Below the pieces are notes generated by a model that worked only from the letters and a program-made list of their open reading frames with translations, was not told the DNA's origin and did no database searches. Positions 27,846-36,137 of a stretch of DNA of 64,000 nt are shown piece by piece. This DNA comes from JAPPHA01 sp965242975. Lineage in GTDB: Bacteria > Pseudomonadota > Alphaproteobacteria > Rhodobacterales > Rhodobacteraceae. Position numbers and translations under genes: made by a program. The stretch is taken from assembly GCA_965242975.1 (NCBI GenBank), contig CBDETS010000007.1, forward strand, positions 1,984,001-2,048,000, read 5' to 3'. Position 1 is the stretch's first letter, and the number at the start of each line of letters is the position of its first letter.

Positions 27846-28289
27846 GATGAAGCCTCAAGAAGACTGTTGCGGAGATGGTCGCTGACGCGCGCACCAGGTT
27901 CGAGGAAATCGATACAGAAGCGCTCTTGTCGATTTACGACGACCCCGAAGTGGTCGTTTGGCAACATCCGCGACATACGCGAACGCCAGCGGGGCGGGTG
28001 GATTCCGGGCAGTTTCCATGCACCGCGTGGCATGGTCGAGTTCTGGATTGATCCCGGTAGTCCGTACTTCACGCCGATCTTCGGAGAAGATCGCAAGTTC
28101 ATCTTCCACTGCGCGAGCGGCTGGAGGTCATCGCTCACGGTGGCGACACTGCAGGACATGGGATTCGAAGCCGCGCATTTGACGGATGGGTACTCCGACT
28201 GGGTTCGAATAGACGCTCCGGTCGAGCATGTCGAAGACGGGGAACATGACAAAGGCGCGGAAGGCAGGACAGTTCGGGAAAACGGCTGA
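27846..28289 (+). pseudogene. rhodanese-like protein, frameshifted
   Basis: One frame gives LKKTVAEMVADARTRFEEID and LLSIYDDPEVVV up to about 27957. The next frame continues GNIRDIRERQRGGWIPGSFH, APRGMVEFWIDP and FGEDRKFIFHCASGWRSSL. The latter carries the active-site loop Cys-Ala-Ser-Gly-Trp-Arg-Ser of single-domain rhodaneses that move sulfane sulfur. Besides the shift at ~27957, a TGA lies in frame just before LKKTVAE, and the nearby ATG is out of frame, so the start is also damaged. At about 130 residues the length would be normal for this group. Confidence 0.75.
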
Positions 28290-28379
28290 AGGCCAGCATG
28301 ACGGACCACCCTCATCCCGAAAGGACGGCACCGGCCCGTCAAGGCGGACGCGCCCTGCTAACGCAACTGATTCGATCCC

Positions 28380-28887
28380 GAGCAAAGAGTGTTCCGAAGG
28401 CGGGTGCCGATCCCGTTCGAACCCGCTTTCCCGAGATTGATATCCGGCACCGACACCCCAGCGCGCCGTTGATCTCGCCGATCGGCAGCATGATGCCGCT
28501 CCAGAGACGGTAGACAAGTTCGCGAAATTCTCCCCGATCGACCGCATGACCACGTCGGCTGGTCCTTTCCATGTCTTCCTCCAACCGGGCAACCGAGGTG
28601 ATCGTCATCTCGGTTGAACACGCAGGGCGATTTCTCACCTGCCCGACCAGCCAGGTCCGGAGCATGGCACCGCAGACGCTGTTCGGAGTCCGTCTCGCGC
28701 AACCAGGTTTCGTCAGCACCTGCAGCAGGCGGTGAAAATTCCAACCCGTCATGCCGAGATCGCGGGACAGTCCCGGGAATCCCTGCCTCGACGATGATTC
28801 CGGATTGGTTTCGAGGATTCGAAGGCCATTCGACAGGGTTGAATCAACCTGTGCGGTCTTGTCTTTGTCTTCACGGATTTTGGTCAC
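28380..28887 (-). pseudogene. IclR-family regulator, decayed
   Basis: From the GTG at 28887 the frame reads VTKIREDKDKTAQVDSTLSN, then GLRILE, LSRDLGMTGWNFHRLLQVLT and a degraded wing. VDSTLxKGLRILE and the LSRELGLTKSNVHRLLQTL pattern are typical of IclR helix-turn-helix domains. The effector domain appears only as scraps in other frames (GIMLPIGEINGALGC, resembling VxDxxGxxVGALG). Several frameshifts are needed to join them. It starts just after the BisC-type gene on the same strand and may have regulated it. Confidence 0.6.
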
Positions 28888-31304
28888 TGGAATACCGACG
28901 ACGCCTTGACCGCATGACAAACGGTGGCGGCAGGTGCGCCTCGACTCCGGGCAGTTCCCCTTCAAACTTCCGCATATCCACCATCGCTGAATGAGCTGCC
29001 GGGCTCTGGCTGAACTCGGATGTCCGGAGATCATGGGTCAGGACATTGGGATTTCCATGCCGGTCACGATGTTCGGGGTGATCGAGATCCGGGTCGCACC
29101 AGGCACCGGTCCGGTCCACAGAAACACGACCCCTTTCCTGACGTCCCCGCTTACGCGGGCACCCGCGAGGCAGCGGCCACGATCGTTGAAAAGCTCGACG
29201 ACGTCCCCGTCAGCGATCCCGCGTTCTCCTGCATCGTCCGGAAGGACCAGGACAGGCTCCCGCCCGGCAATCTTTTGAGACATGCTGAGAGCACCGTTGT
29301 CATGCTGGCTGTGAAGCCTGGTGCCTGGTTGACCGGAGATCAAGGCCAGCGGGAACGCATCCCTGGCCGTCACGGACCCCCGGGAGCACGGCTGGTTCCA
29401 GAATGCGTGCCCGGGGCAATCCGGAAAGTCGAATCCAGCGACGGTCTCCGAAAAAAACTCGATCCTGCCGCTCGGCGTCGGACGCGGGCAGGTCTCGGGA
29501 TCCGCCCTGAATTCCGAGAGAAAGACCCTGTCCGGCGAAGGATCGGGCAGTTCGACGATGTCGCCGGCCATGAAGGCTTTCCAGTCCGGAAGTTCGATTC
29601 CCGCGTTCCTTCCCGCATCGCGGGTCTCCTCCCAAAGACGCCCGAGCCAGCCATCGGCCGACAGTCCGTCGGTGAATTCGTCCCGCGAACCGAGCCGTTC
29701 CGACAACTCGGCGTAGATCTCGAATTCAACCCGCGCGTTTCCGGGAGGCCGGGTAATTCGGGGCATCGGAACGAGGATGTTGTCGGACTGTCCGGCACCG
29801 AAATCGGACCGCTCGAGCGGGGCCGCGACGGGCAGGACGATGTCCGCGTGCCGGGCGGTCGCGGTCCAGTTGACCTCGTTGACGATGATGGTCCCCGGTT
29901 TCTGGAACGCCCGGCGCAGGCGATTCAGATCCTGGTGATGGTGGAACGGATTGCCGCCAGCCCACCAGACCATGCGAATGTCCGGAAACCGGAGTGTCCT
30001 GCCTTCGTAGCGATAACTGGCCAGACGGTTGAGCAGCATCTCCGAGATCATTGCGACCGGAATGAAGGACTCGATCCGGTTCTTGCCCCGGGGAACGATC
30101 CCCATCGAAAAGGTCGGCCGATATTGCCGATGTGCCCATTGACACCATAGGCAACCGTGTACCCGCTTCCGGGAAGCCCGATTTGGCCCGGGATCGCCAC
30201 GACGGTCACGGTCATCCTCAACGGTTGCTCGCCATGGTCGGCGCGTTGAAGGCCGGCGGCACAACCGATCATCGTGCGCCCGCCAACCACTTCCCGGGCC
30301 AGTCGACGGATCCTTTCGGCACCGAGCCCCGACAGCCGCGAGGCCCATTCGGCATCCTTGGGCACGCTATCGGACTCCCCGCGCAGATAGGCTGAAACCT
30401 TCTCGAATCCGACCGTGCAGCGATCGAGGAACTCCTGATCGTGCAGGCCTTCGGTGACCAGGGTATGCGCGACTCCCATCATGATCGCGGTATCAGTGCC
30501 CGGGCGTGGAGGAAGCCACTTGGCTTCAAGCCGGGAATCGACATCGCTCCTGAGCGGGCTGACGTTGACGAACCGGACACCATTCCCGACGCAGTCGTCG
30601 AGATTGCCCGCCATCCTGTGCCTCGACGCGCCCCCGTCGCAAATCTGCATGTTTCGCATCGGCAGGCCACCGAACAGCACCACGAGGTCGCAATGCCTGG
30701 AGATCACCGACACCGACCACCGGGTGGCGTCGGAAACATGCTGCCGAAAACCGTCGCCGACGATGTGCGGAAGAGCGACCAGCGCTGCATTGAAGCTGTA
30801 GTTTCCTTTCGAGTTGAAGAATCCGCCCTGGACATTCAGGAATCGCTTGAGCTGGGACTGGGCATGATGAAACTGTCCGGCGCTCGCCCATCCGTACGAG
30901 CCCGCGAAGATGGCCTCGTTGCCGTGCTGCGACCTGACCCGTTCCAGCTCTGCGGCAATCAGGTCAATGACTTCGTCCCACGATACCTCGACGAAAGGGT
31001 CGCATCCGCGCTCTCCACCCCGGCCTTCGAGCCAACCGGCACGGACCTCCGGGTTGAGTATCCGAGCGGTCCCGTTCAGGCTGCCTGCTATGTTGTCGTT
31101 TAGAGGGGACGGATCCGGGTCGGACGGATGTCCTCGCACTGACGTCACCCGGCCGTTGACAGTTGTGACGAGCCCGATTCCCCAATGGCTCGATATGAGC
31201 GCCCGTTCAACTGTTCCGTCCACGTCGGTCATACCCGGTTTGCCCGTCGACGAAAACGCGACATATCGCGCGCGAATTGTCATTGGCCTTGCCTGCCAGG
31301 ACAT
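28871..31304 (-). pseudogene. BisC/TorA-type molybdopterin oxidoreductase with two frameshifts
   Basis: Three frames together form a ~780-residue molybdoenzyme of the biotin-sulfoxide/DMSO reductase type. The N-terminal part has LISSHWGIGLVTTVNGRV, SWDEVIDLIAAELERVR and GSYGWASAGQFHHAQSQLKR, where a Ser ligates molybdenum in this subgroup, then HIGNIGR. The frame shifts at about 30120 within a TTTT run (one more T restores PFSMGIVPRG). The middle has VWWAGGNPFHHHQDLN and NEVNWTATARHADIVLP. A second shift near 29095 leads to RTGAWCDP and HGNPNVLTHD, the expected C-terminus. No leader is obvious. Family members reduce S- or N-oxides. It is inactive as read, unless the shifts are base-call errors. 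Confidence 0.85.
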
Positions 31305-31642
31305 GGCTGCCCATGACGGCTTTCCCGGCCGGTTGCCACCCGGCTGGCCGTGGCAAGACGGCCAGGCCCGGCCTCACACGCGCGATGCGACGCTGGCTGG
31401 GGAATTCCGCGAACCGGGGATCTGCAGCTCACATCAGCGTTCCCGCCGCCGCCGGGACACGGTCGCGCGGCACGTCGTGCCACCGCCCGGATTTACTCCA
31501 TACCCCCGTGCCAAAAATGACGGCCGGGTTGGTGAAGGCCACGAAGACCAGTTCTGTCGTGTCGTAAGGCGTGCTGTATTGAAGGCCGGGTTCCGTATCA
31601 CGGCCCATTGTCCAGCCCGTCACCTTGAAGATCGGTTGAAAG
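31305..31642. other. intergenic stretch with an unidentified minus-strand frame
   Basis: The minus-strand frame from about 31640 to 31429 reads KPDFQPIFKVTGWTMGRDTE then LVFVAFTNPAVIFGTGVW. It looks protein-like but I recognise no family. It has no independent start and lies directly downstream of the desaturase gene, so it may be a relic. Confidence 0.35.
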
Positions 31643-32806
31643 TCAGGCTTGCGCTTTGTCCGAAGCCAGTTCCCTGGGTGCCAGGTCACCAATCGAGGAT
31701 TCTCCGGCCTCCGCCCTCCCGCGCCTCTCGGTCTGCGCCGTGGCCGGCAGGGGCGTGTCGAAAGTGTAATCCGGATCGGACTTCTGGCGCTCCCATGTGT
31801 CGAGCATCTCGCGCCAGGCTCCACGCAGACTGCGCGGTTCGGGCATGTCGTCCTTGATCTCGGCTGCCAGTGCGGGAAGATTGTAGCAGGGGATGCCGGC
31901 ATACATGTGATGCTCGGTGTGCCAGTTCATGTGCCAGTAGAGGAACTCCACGAACCTGGGCAGGTGCATCGACCGCGTGCTCTTGCGGAAGTCGGTCGTG
32001 TGCTCCATCAGCCCGCAATGCTGGGGGAGGCCGACGAAGTAACTGAGCCAAATCGCGATAAAGCTGGGAATGGTGATAATGAGCGGCACGACCCAGAGGC
32101 CGGTCGGGATCGACACGACGAGCACCGCGCCGTGGAACGCCAATAGCGTGCGCGACCACCACCTTGAGCGGCGGTGCTGCTCCGGCTGGTCGTCGTGGAG
32201 CGCCTGCCGCCACTCGTTGGCCGGGATCTCGGTCGAACCGACCTTGCCGAACGCATCGAGAATCGTGACCCAGATCGCCGACAGAATCCCGCCCTTGCTG
32301 AATGTGCGTCCCGGCTGGGTCAGCAGGTTGACCGTGAAAAGCTGCAGAAGGAAGGTGCGGCCCACGTTAGGGTGCAGCGGCAGCAGGACTTCACGGTCGC
32401 CCTCCGGGTGCAACGTGTAGCGGTGATGATAGGTGTGACTGGCCGCATAGTCGAACGGGTTCCACCAGCTGATCAGGCTGAAGAGATACAGGAAAAACCC
32501 GTTGAGCCGCTTGGTTTTGAACACCGTTCCGTGGCCGAGTTCGTGGACAGCGGTACCGCTGAAGAAGCTTGCGACCGTACCGTGGGCGAACAGCGCCACC
32601 AGAAAGGCGATCCAGATGCCCTGCGCCCAGGTCAGATAGACCGCCGCACCCGTGAGGCAGAAGAGGCCAAAGTGCCCGCCGGCCTGCATCCAGCCTTTCC
32701 GGTCGCTACGCTTGGAAAGCTCGCGAAACCGCGCTGGCGCCAACCTGGAGCGGTACCATTGAACTTTCAGGTTTTCCCGAACTTCGGAAAGGGGTTCGTA
32801 TTCCAT
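31643..32806 (-). CDS. fatty-acid desaturase family protein
   Basis: A 387-residue membrane di-iron desaturase. The three histidine boxes are HELGH (near residue 88), HTYHHRY (near 123) and HMNWHTEHH (near 288). Hydrophobic segments lie around residues 45-85, 100-115 and 215-255, with a cytoplasmic C-terminal tail. Length and box spacing match the integral-membrane desaturase/hydroxylase family, which inserts a double bond or hydroxyl into acyl chains or related lipids. The ATG at 32806 has GGTGAGAC before it. It is intact, in contrast to its decayed neighbours. Substrate cannot be told. Confidence 0.9.
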   Translation of the reverse strand: MEYEPLSEVRENLKVQWYRSRLAPARFRELSKRSDRKGWMQAGGHFGLFCLTGAAVYLTWAQGIWIAFLVALFAHGTVASFFSGTAVHELGHGTVFKTKRLNGFFLYLFSLISWWNPFDYAASHTYHHRYTLHPEGDREVLLPLHPNVGRTFLLQLFTVNLLTQPGRTFSKGGILSAIWVTILDAFGKVGSTEIPANEWRQALHDDQPEQHRRSRWWSRTLLAFHGAVLVVSIPTGLWVVPLIITIPSFIAIWLSYFVGLPQHCGLMEHTTDFRKSTRSMHLPRFVEFLYWHMNWHTEHHMYAGIPCYNLPALAAEIKDDMPEPRSLRGAWREMLDTWERQKSDPDYTFDTPLPATAQTERRGRAEAGESSIGDLAPRELASDKAQA

Positions 32807-32929
32807 GTCTCACCAGTCAGATTATTGCCGAAAAAACCGCTCATATTCCGGATGTCAATTGCGTGTACAGCCGATGAAGCGGCCAGGTTAACCACCAGAA
32901 AAGTGAAACGATTTTTCCGAACGTCACTC

Positions 32930-33793
32930 CTAATCGGCAAGCCCGACCTCCGCCAACCATTTTGCGGATGGCAATAAATCCGCCGCCTCCCTAAGCTCCA
33001 GCAGAAGCCTTGGCATGTCCGGCAACTCCACCAGGGCACCGAAAACCGAGTGCCACATGATGGAACCGCGGCCAATCTGCCAGTGCCGGTCGGCGAAACC
33101 GTCGCTGTCCTGAAGGTGCACATGGGACAGCATCGCGCCAGCGGCCCGAACATAGTGATCCACCGGCGGCGCTCCAGTTGCACCGTGAGCATAGTGGGCA
33201 TGGCCGGTGTCCAGTGACACTTTGACGGCCGGGCTATCGAATGAGCGGGCCAGCGCAACGCGGTCGCGCGGATCCTTGTCTTCAACATTCTCGATCACGA
33301 TCACGACGCCTTCGTCTTCGGCCCGCTTGACAACCTCCCTCAGCGTTTCGTGAACGCGCTCGACCTTGTTCGCACGTTCACCCGGGCCGCGGTCCAAATT
33401 GTGCCAATCCCACGTCCTGTAAGGACTGTGGACCACCATATGGCCGGTCCCGGGGCTCCCCGTAACCGCCAGGCATGCATCGAGACCCGCATGAAGGCGC
33501 GCCTGGGCGATAGCGCGAATGTCGGGATCGTGGGCGTCCAGTTGGAATCCCTTGCCCGGTCCGTGGATGCCGACACGGCCGCGATGACCATCAAGCTTAA
33601 CCCGCACCGTCTCGACGAGCTGCGACCAATCGGTGCGCAGGGCGTCAACCAGGTAGAAATCCCGGATTTCCACGTCACGGTCGCTGTCCATGAGAAATGC
33701 TGGCAGACCGTCGATACGCTCCAAATCGTCCGCCCAAACCGCGGCACCGACGACCGGCCGGCTGTTCGAGCCTTCAGTCACAACGCACCCCAT
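32930..33793 (-). CDS. sugar phosphate isomerase/epimerase-like TIM-barrel protein (copy 1)
   Basis: A 287-residue member of the xylose-isomerase-like TIM-barrel superfamily. Landmarks are RVGIHGPGKGFQLDAHDPDI, GHMVVHSPY, VVIVIENVEDKDP (metal Glu), KVSLDTGHAHYAHG (metal Asp/His) and SHVHLQDSDGFADRHWQIG. It is clearly homologous to the 272-residue protein at 38516 (same order of HGPH, MVIHSPY, VIENVEDRDP, LSVDTGHAYYA, HLHLQDADGLADRHWAIG). Enzymes of this fold isomerise or epimerise sugars with a divalent metal. It lies next to relics of a CbbY-like gene and close to the transaldolase-like gene. Confidence 0.85.
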   Translation of the reverse strand: MGCVVTEGSNSRPVVGAAVWADDLERIDGLPAFLMDSDRDVEIRDFYLVDALRTDWSQLVETVRVKLDGHRGRVGIHGPGKGFQLDAHDPDIRAIAQARLHAGLDACLAVTGSPGTGHMVVHSPYRTWDWHNLDRGPGERANKVERVHETLREVVKRAEDEGVVIVIENVEDKDPRDRVALARSFDSPAVKVSLDTGHAHYAHGATGAPPVDHYVRAAGAMLSHVHLQDSDGFADRHWQIGRGSIMWHSVFGALVELPDMPRLLLELREAADLLPSAKWLAEVGLAD

Positions 33794-34131
33794 ATCCAGC
33801 CAGGCTGTACACCCATCGCTGAGCCGATTGCGACCTGGACATCACGGCTTCTCGCCGTGTGCCAGACGAGCATGGATGTCCTCGATCGCCGCTGGCACCT
33901 CTGTCTCACAATCTGAGCTTTCCCGACCGACGACCGCCGGTTCAGGCAACTGAGGTCTTCGGCCACAAACATCTCTTCGCGCGTCCCGTGAACCGCCGGC
34001 GGATCGCCCAGATCCCAGTAAACGGCATCCGCCTCGGTACCGCGATACGCTAGTCATGCTCAATGAGAAACCATTTGAACAATGTTGAACGTTGCCTCGA
34101 AGTGGCCTTTGCCTTTGGTTAGAATCATACA
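33794..34131. other. gap with relic of a CbbY-like gene
   Basis: Only the short CbbY-like tail (33953-34054) is recognisable; the rest shows no supported gene. Confidence 0.5.
33953..34054 (-). pseudogene. C-terminal relic of a CbbY-like phosphatase gene
   Basis: The minus strand reads GTEADAVYWDLGDPPAVHGT then REEMFVAEDL. This parallels SEADAVYPELGDPPAVHVTL near the end of the intact gene at 11280, and the DNA is correspondingly similar. The catalytic part is gone. Confidence 0.7.
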
Positions 34132-35325
34132 TCATCCAAGGCATTTGCCTGCAAAATCCACCATTTCGTCGGTCGCTTTTGAGAATTGCTCGGCGGTTCG
34201 CTGAAGTGCGGGAATAGTATTGTATTCATCGCGGGTATAGCCATCTTCGGCATATCCTCGTTCAAAATACGGTACCCGCATGAGCTTTTCCATGAGTTTG
34301 CCCGGGATGTCTTCAAGAATTCGGTCTTTTTTGAACGATATCTTTTCAACGCCGGGCAAAAAAAGAACCTTGTCAATAAACGTGGGCGGACATGTTACGA
34401 CAACATTGGCGCCGGCCTTTTCTTCGAGGTGCCAGACACGGTTTTCCCCGTCTACGGTCGGCCCAACGATTAGAGAGCATGCAAGCATTTTGCTCGATCG
34501 ATCATTGTCCAGCAAATACTTGTAAGCCTTCTTGAAAACCGCCAGTTCCGCCAATCGGATTTCGCCATCGGTCAGTTCCACGCCTTCTTCTTGGGCAAGG
34601 TCTTTGAGTCCGCCGAGATTCCCGAATCTCCCCTCCATGTGGGTGATGACCGACCGCCACCGGCTCAGGTCCACACCGTTTCTCCTGGCGGTTTCCAGAC
34701 CGCGTTCGACGCTGTCGGTACAGTCAACCAACTGGGGCAGGACAAAGCTCAGGGTATTATTGGTGGGAATGCCTTTGGACGTCAGATACTCGATCACTTC
34801 ATAACCCTGCCTGGAGCCAGGGATTTTTACCATCACGTTTGGATTGATAGCCGCGATTTCTTCGGCCTGCCTGATCATCGCATCCTTGTCAAACACACTG
34901 CGCGGATCGACCTGCCCGGAAAGGTAGCCTTCCTTGTACCCACTGGCCTCAAACAGCGGCAGGTACATCTCCGAGCCAGCTTTCACGACCGTTTTGTAGA
35001 GCTTCCAAAAAAGGCCTTCACTGTCCAGTCCCGGATTCTCGGATACGATATCCTTGGCGACCCCTATCCAATATGCAGGATTGGTTTGAATCGCCTGCAG
35101 CGAAAGTGGCGGATTGGTGGTCACACCACGAAACAACTGATCTTGGGGATTGTCTTTGTCGTACATTCGGCTGAATTGCGTTTGCAGCAGATCACGGTCG
35201 GCCGGATCTGCCTTGTCGAGCATTTTCTTGCACCACTTCTCGAAAACGACGGGAGAAGAATCCCACCAGATTTCCATCCCCGGGCTGATGTCTACCAGCC
35301 GTTCGAAAAAGTTTCTTTCTTCCAT
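34132..35325 (-). CDS. transaldolase-family protein (large variant)
   Basis: A 397-residue protein with the transaldolase fold. FRGVTTNPPLSLQAI matches the TTNPS motif. The Schiff-base Lys is in INPNVMVKIPGSRQG, followed by GIPTNNTLSFVLPQ and VITHMEGRFGN. Classic transaldolases are ~220 or ~320 residues, so this is a longer variant with an extra C-terminal segment (VPYFERGYAEDGYTRDEY). Transaldolases move a three-carbon dihydroxyacetone unit between sugar phosphates, and some act in sulfosugar breakdown. The coding sequence is visibly more AT-rich than its neighbours. It lies between decayed gene fragments, and both flanks suggest insertion or loss of partners. The exact reaction is unknown. 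Confidence 0.8.
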   Translation of the reverse strand: MEERNFFERLVDISPGMEIWWDSSPVVFEKWCKKMLDKADPADRDLLQTQFSRMYDKDNPQDQLFRGVTTNPPLSLQAIQTNPAYWIGVAKDIVSENPGLDSEGLFWKLYKTVVKAGSEMYLPLFEASGYKEGYLSGQVDPRSVFDKDAMIRQAEEIAAINPNVMVKIPGSRQGYEVIEYLTSKGIPTNNTLSFVLPQLVDCTDSVERGLETARRNGVDLSRWRSVITHMEGRFGNLGGLKDLAQEEGVELTDGEIRLAELAVFKKAYKYLLDNDRSSKMLACSLIVGPTVDGENRVWHLEEKAGANVVVTCPPTFIDKVLFLPGVEKISFKKDRILEDIPGKLMEKLMRVPYFERGYAEDGYTRDEYNTIPALQRTAEQFSKATDEMVDFAGKCLG

Positions 35326-35364
35326 CACTGATCCTGCTGTGTAACCAGACTGTTTAGAGGAGGT

Positions 35365-35850
35365 TTCCTGACCCAAGGCAACATGCTCGAACCCTGAGCG
35401 TTGTTCTTGTGCGACTGGCGGGATGCATCGGCCAAATGCAGAGCCCCCGCCGTCCATCCGCGAAGCTCGGCGTCGATGGTTCCTGTGAACGAAGCGTTTT
35501 TACGAACGCGTCCAGTTCCACCGCACATTTGTGCTGCACATGTTCGCCGGGCAAAGGATAGAGCCGCCCCGTGGCGGTCGTCCTGTTCGAAAAACCCAAT
35601 GTCTTCGTCGGGTACGAACAGCGACAGCTCTTCGAATTACATGTCAAACAGCGGCTGGCCGCGGAAATCCAGCCCGTCTTCAATCCCGTTCTTCTCCATC
35701 GTGCACCTGTCGGCATTTTGGGACGAGAAGCACACATGGCACTTGGAAATGTCGAGGTCGTTGCCGAACTGTTTGCACAGCTTGTCCGTGGCGGTGACCA
35801 CAACCACTTTGGCGCCTGCCTTCGCCGGCACGTCAAAATGTTACGCGAGC
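35365..35850 (-). pseudogene. phosphonoacetate hydrolase (PhnA-like) relic
   Basis: The minus strand carries, in order, AKAGAKVVVVTATDKLCKQF, KCHVCFSSQNAD, EKNGIEDGLDFRGQPL. Then, after frame changes, come GEHVQHKCAVELDAF and SHKNNAQGS. The series resembles phosphonoacetate hydrolase (VAVVTAKDKLRxLL, ISFSSEKAD, ENGVENVLEFVG, TTDYVQHKxAPG, DHGMNAKxxxxG), an alkaline-phosphatase-fold enzyme cleaving phosphonoacetate to acetate and phosphate. Frameshifts and missing ends make it dead. The assignment is by eye from remembered family motifs and would be settled by a profile search. It is the most direct trace of C-P chemistry in this half. Confidence 0.5.
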
Positions 35851-35854
35851 GCAT

Positions 35855-36065
35855 CATCTCCGGCCCCGTTATCGCCACGCCCAGCACCGACAAGGCGGCA
35901 TTCACTTGCATGCCATGGATCAGGCACGAGAAATTTTCCTGCACAAGCTTGTCGCCGTACACGAAATGATCGGGATCGCCGCCCGCAATCCGGCACGCCA
36001 CGCCCATCGAGCTCAGGTTGCCCGACGTGTGCGGATTGAAGGGCATGATCCAATGATCATCTGAA
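35855..36065 (-). pseudogene. DppC-type permease fragment
   Basis: The frame gives MPFNPHTSGNLSSMG, ACRIAGGDPDHFVYGDKLV and CLIHGMQVNAALSVLGVAI. This parallels APYDPNDTNIMNSL, SWIAGGDPDHLMGTDKLGRD and RLIYGIRVSVGLSVLGVVI of the intact permease at 41298. It is a fragment of a duplicated permease with scattered substitutions and no membrane-spanning remainder. Confidence 0.75.
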
Positions 36066-36101
36066 AGGCCCGTTCCGAGTATCGCGTTGGCAAAGGCAGC
36101 C

Positions 36102-36123
36102 GGGCGGGTCGAGGGACCCGCCC
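36102..36123 (-). terminator. terminator hairpin of the second binding-protein gene
   Basis: GGGCGGGTC (36102-36110) and GACCCGCCC (36115-36123) form a 9-bp stem with a 4-base loop, 14 bases beyond the stop codon of the minus-strand gene. Confidence 0.6.
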
Positions 36124-36137
36124 TAGCCATTGCAGCC

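Larger units (their letters stand above)
35326..36137. other. relic-filled stretch between transaldolase and binding protein
   Basis: It contains the phosphonoacetate-hydrolase relic, a DppC fragment and a terminator, each entered separately. No intact gene is present. Confidence 0.6.
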
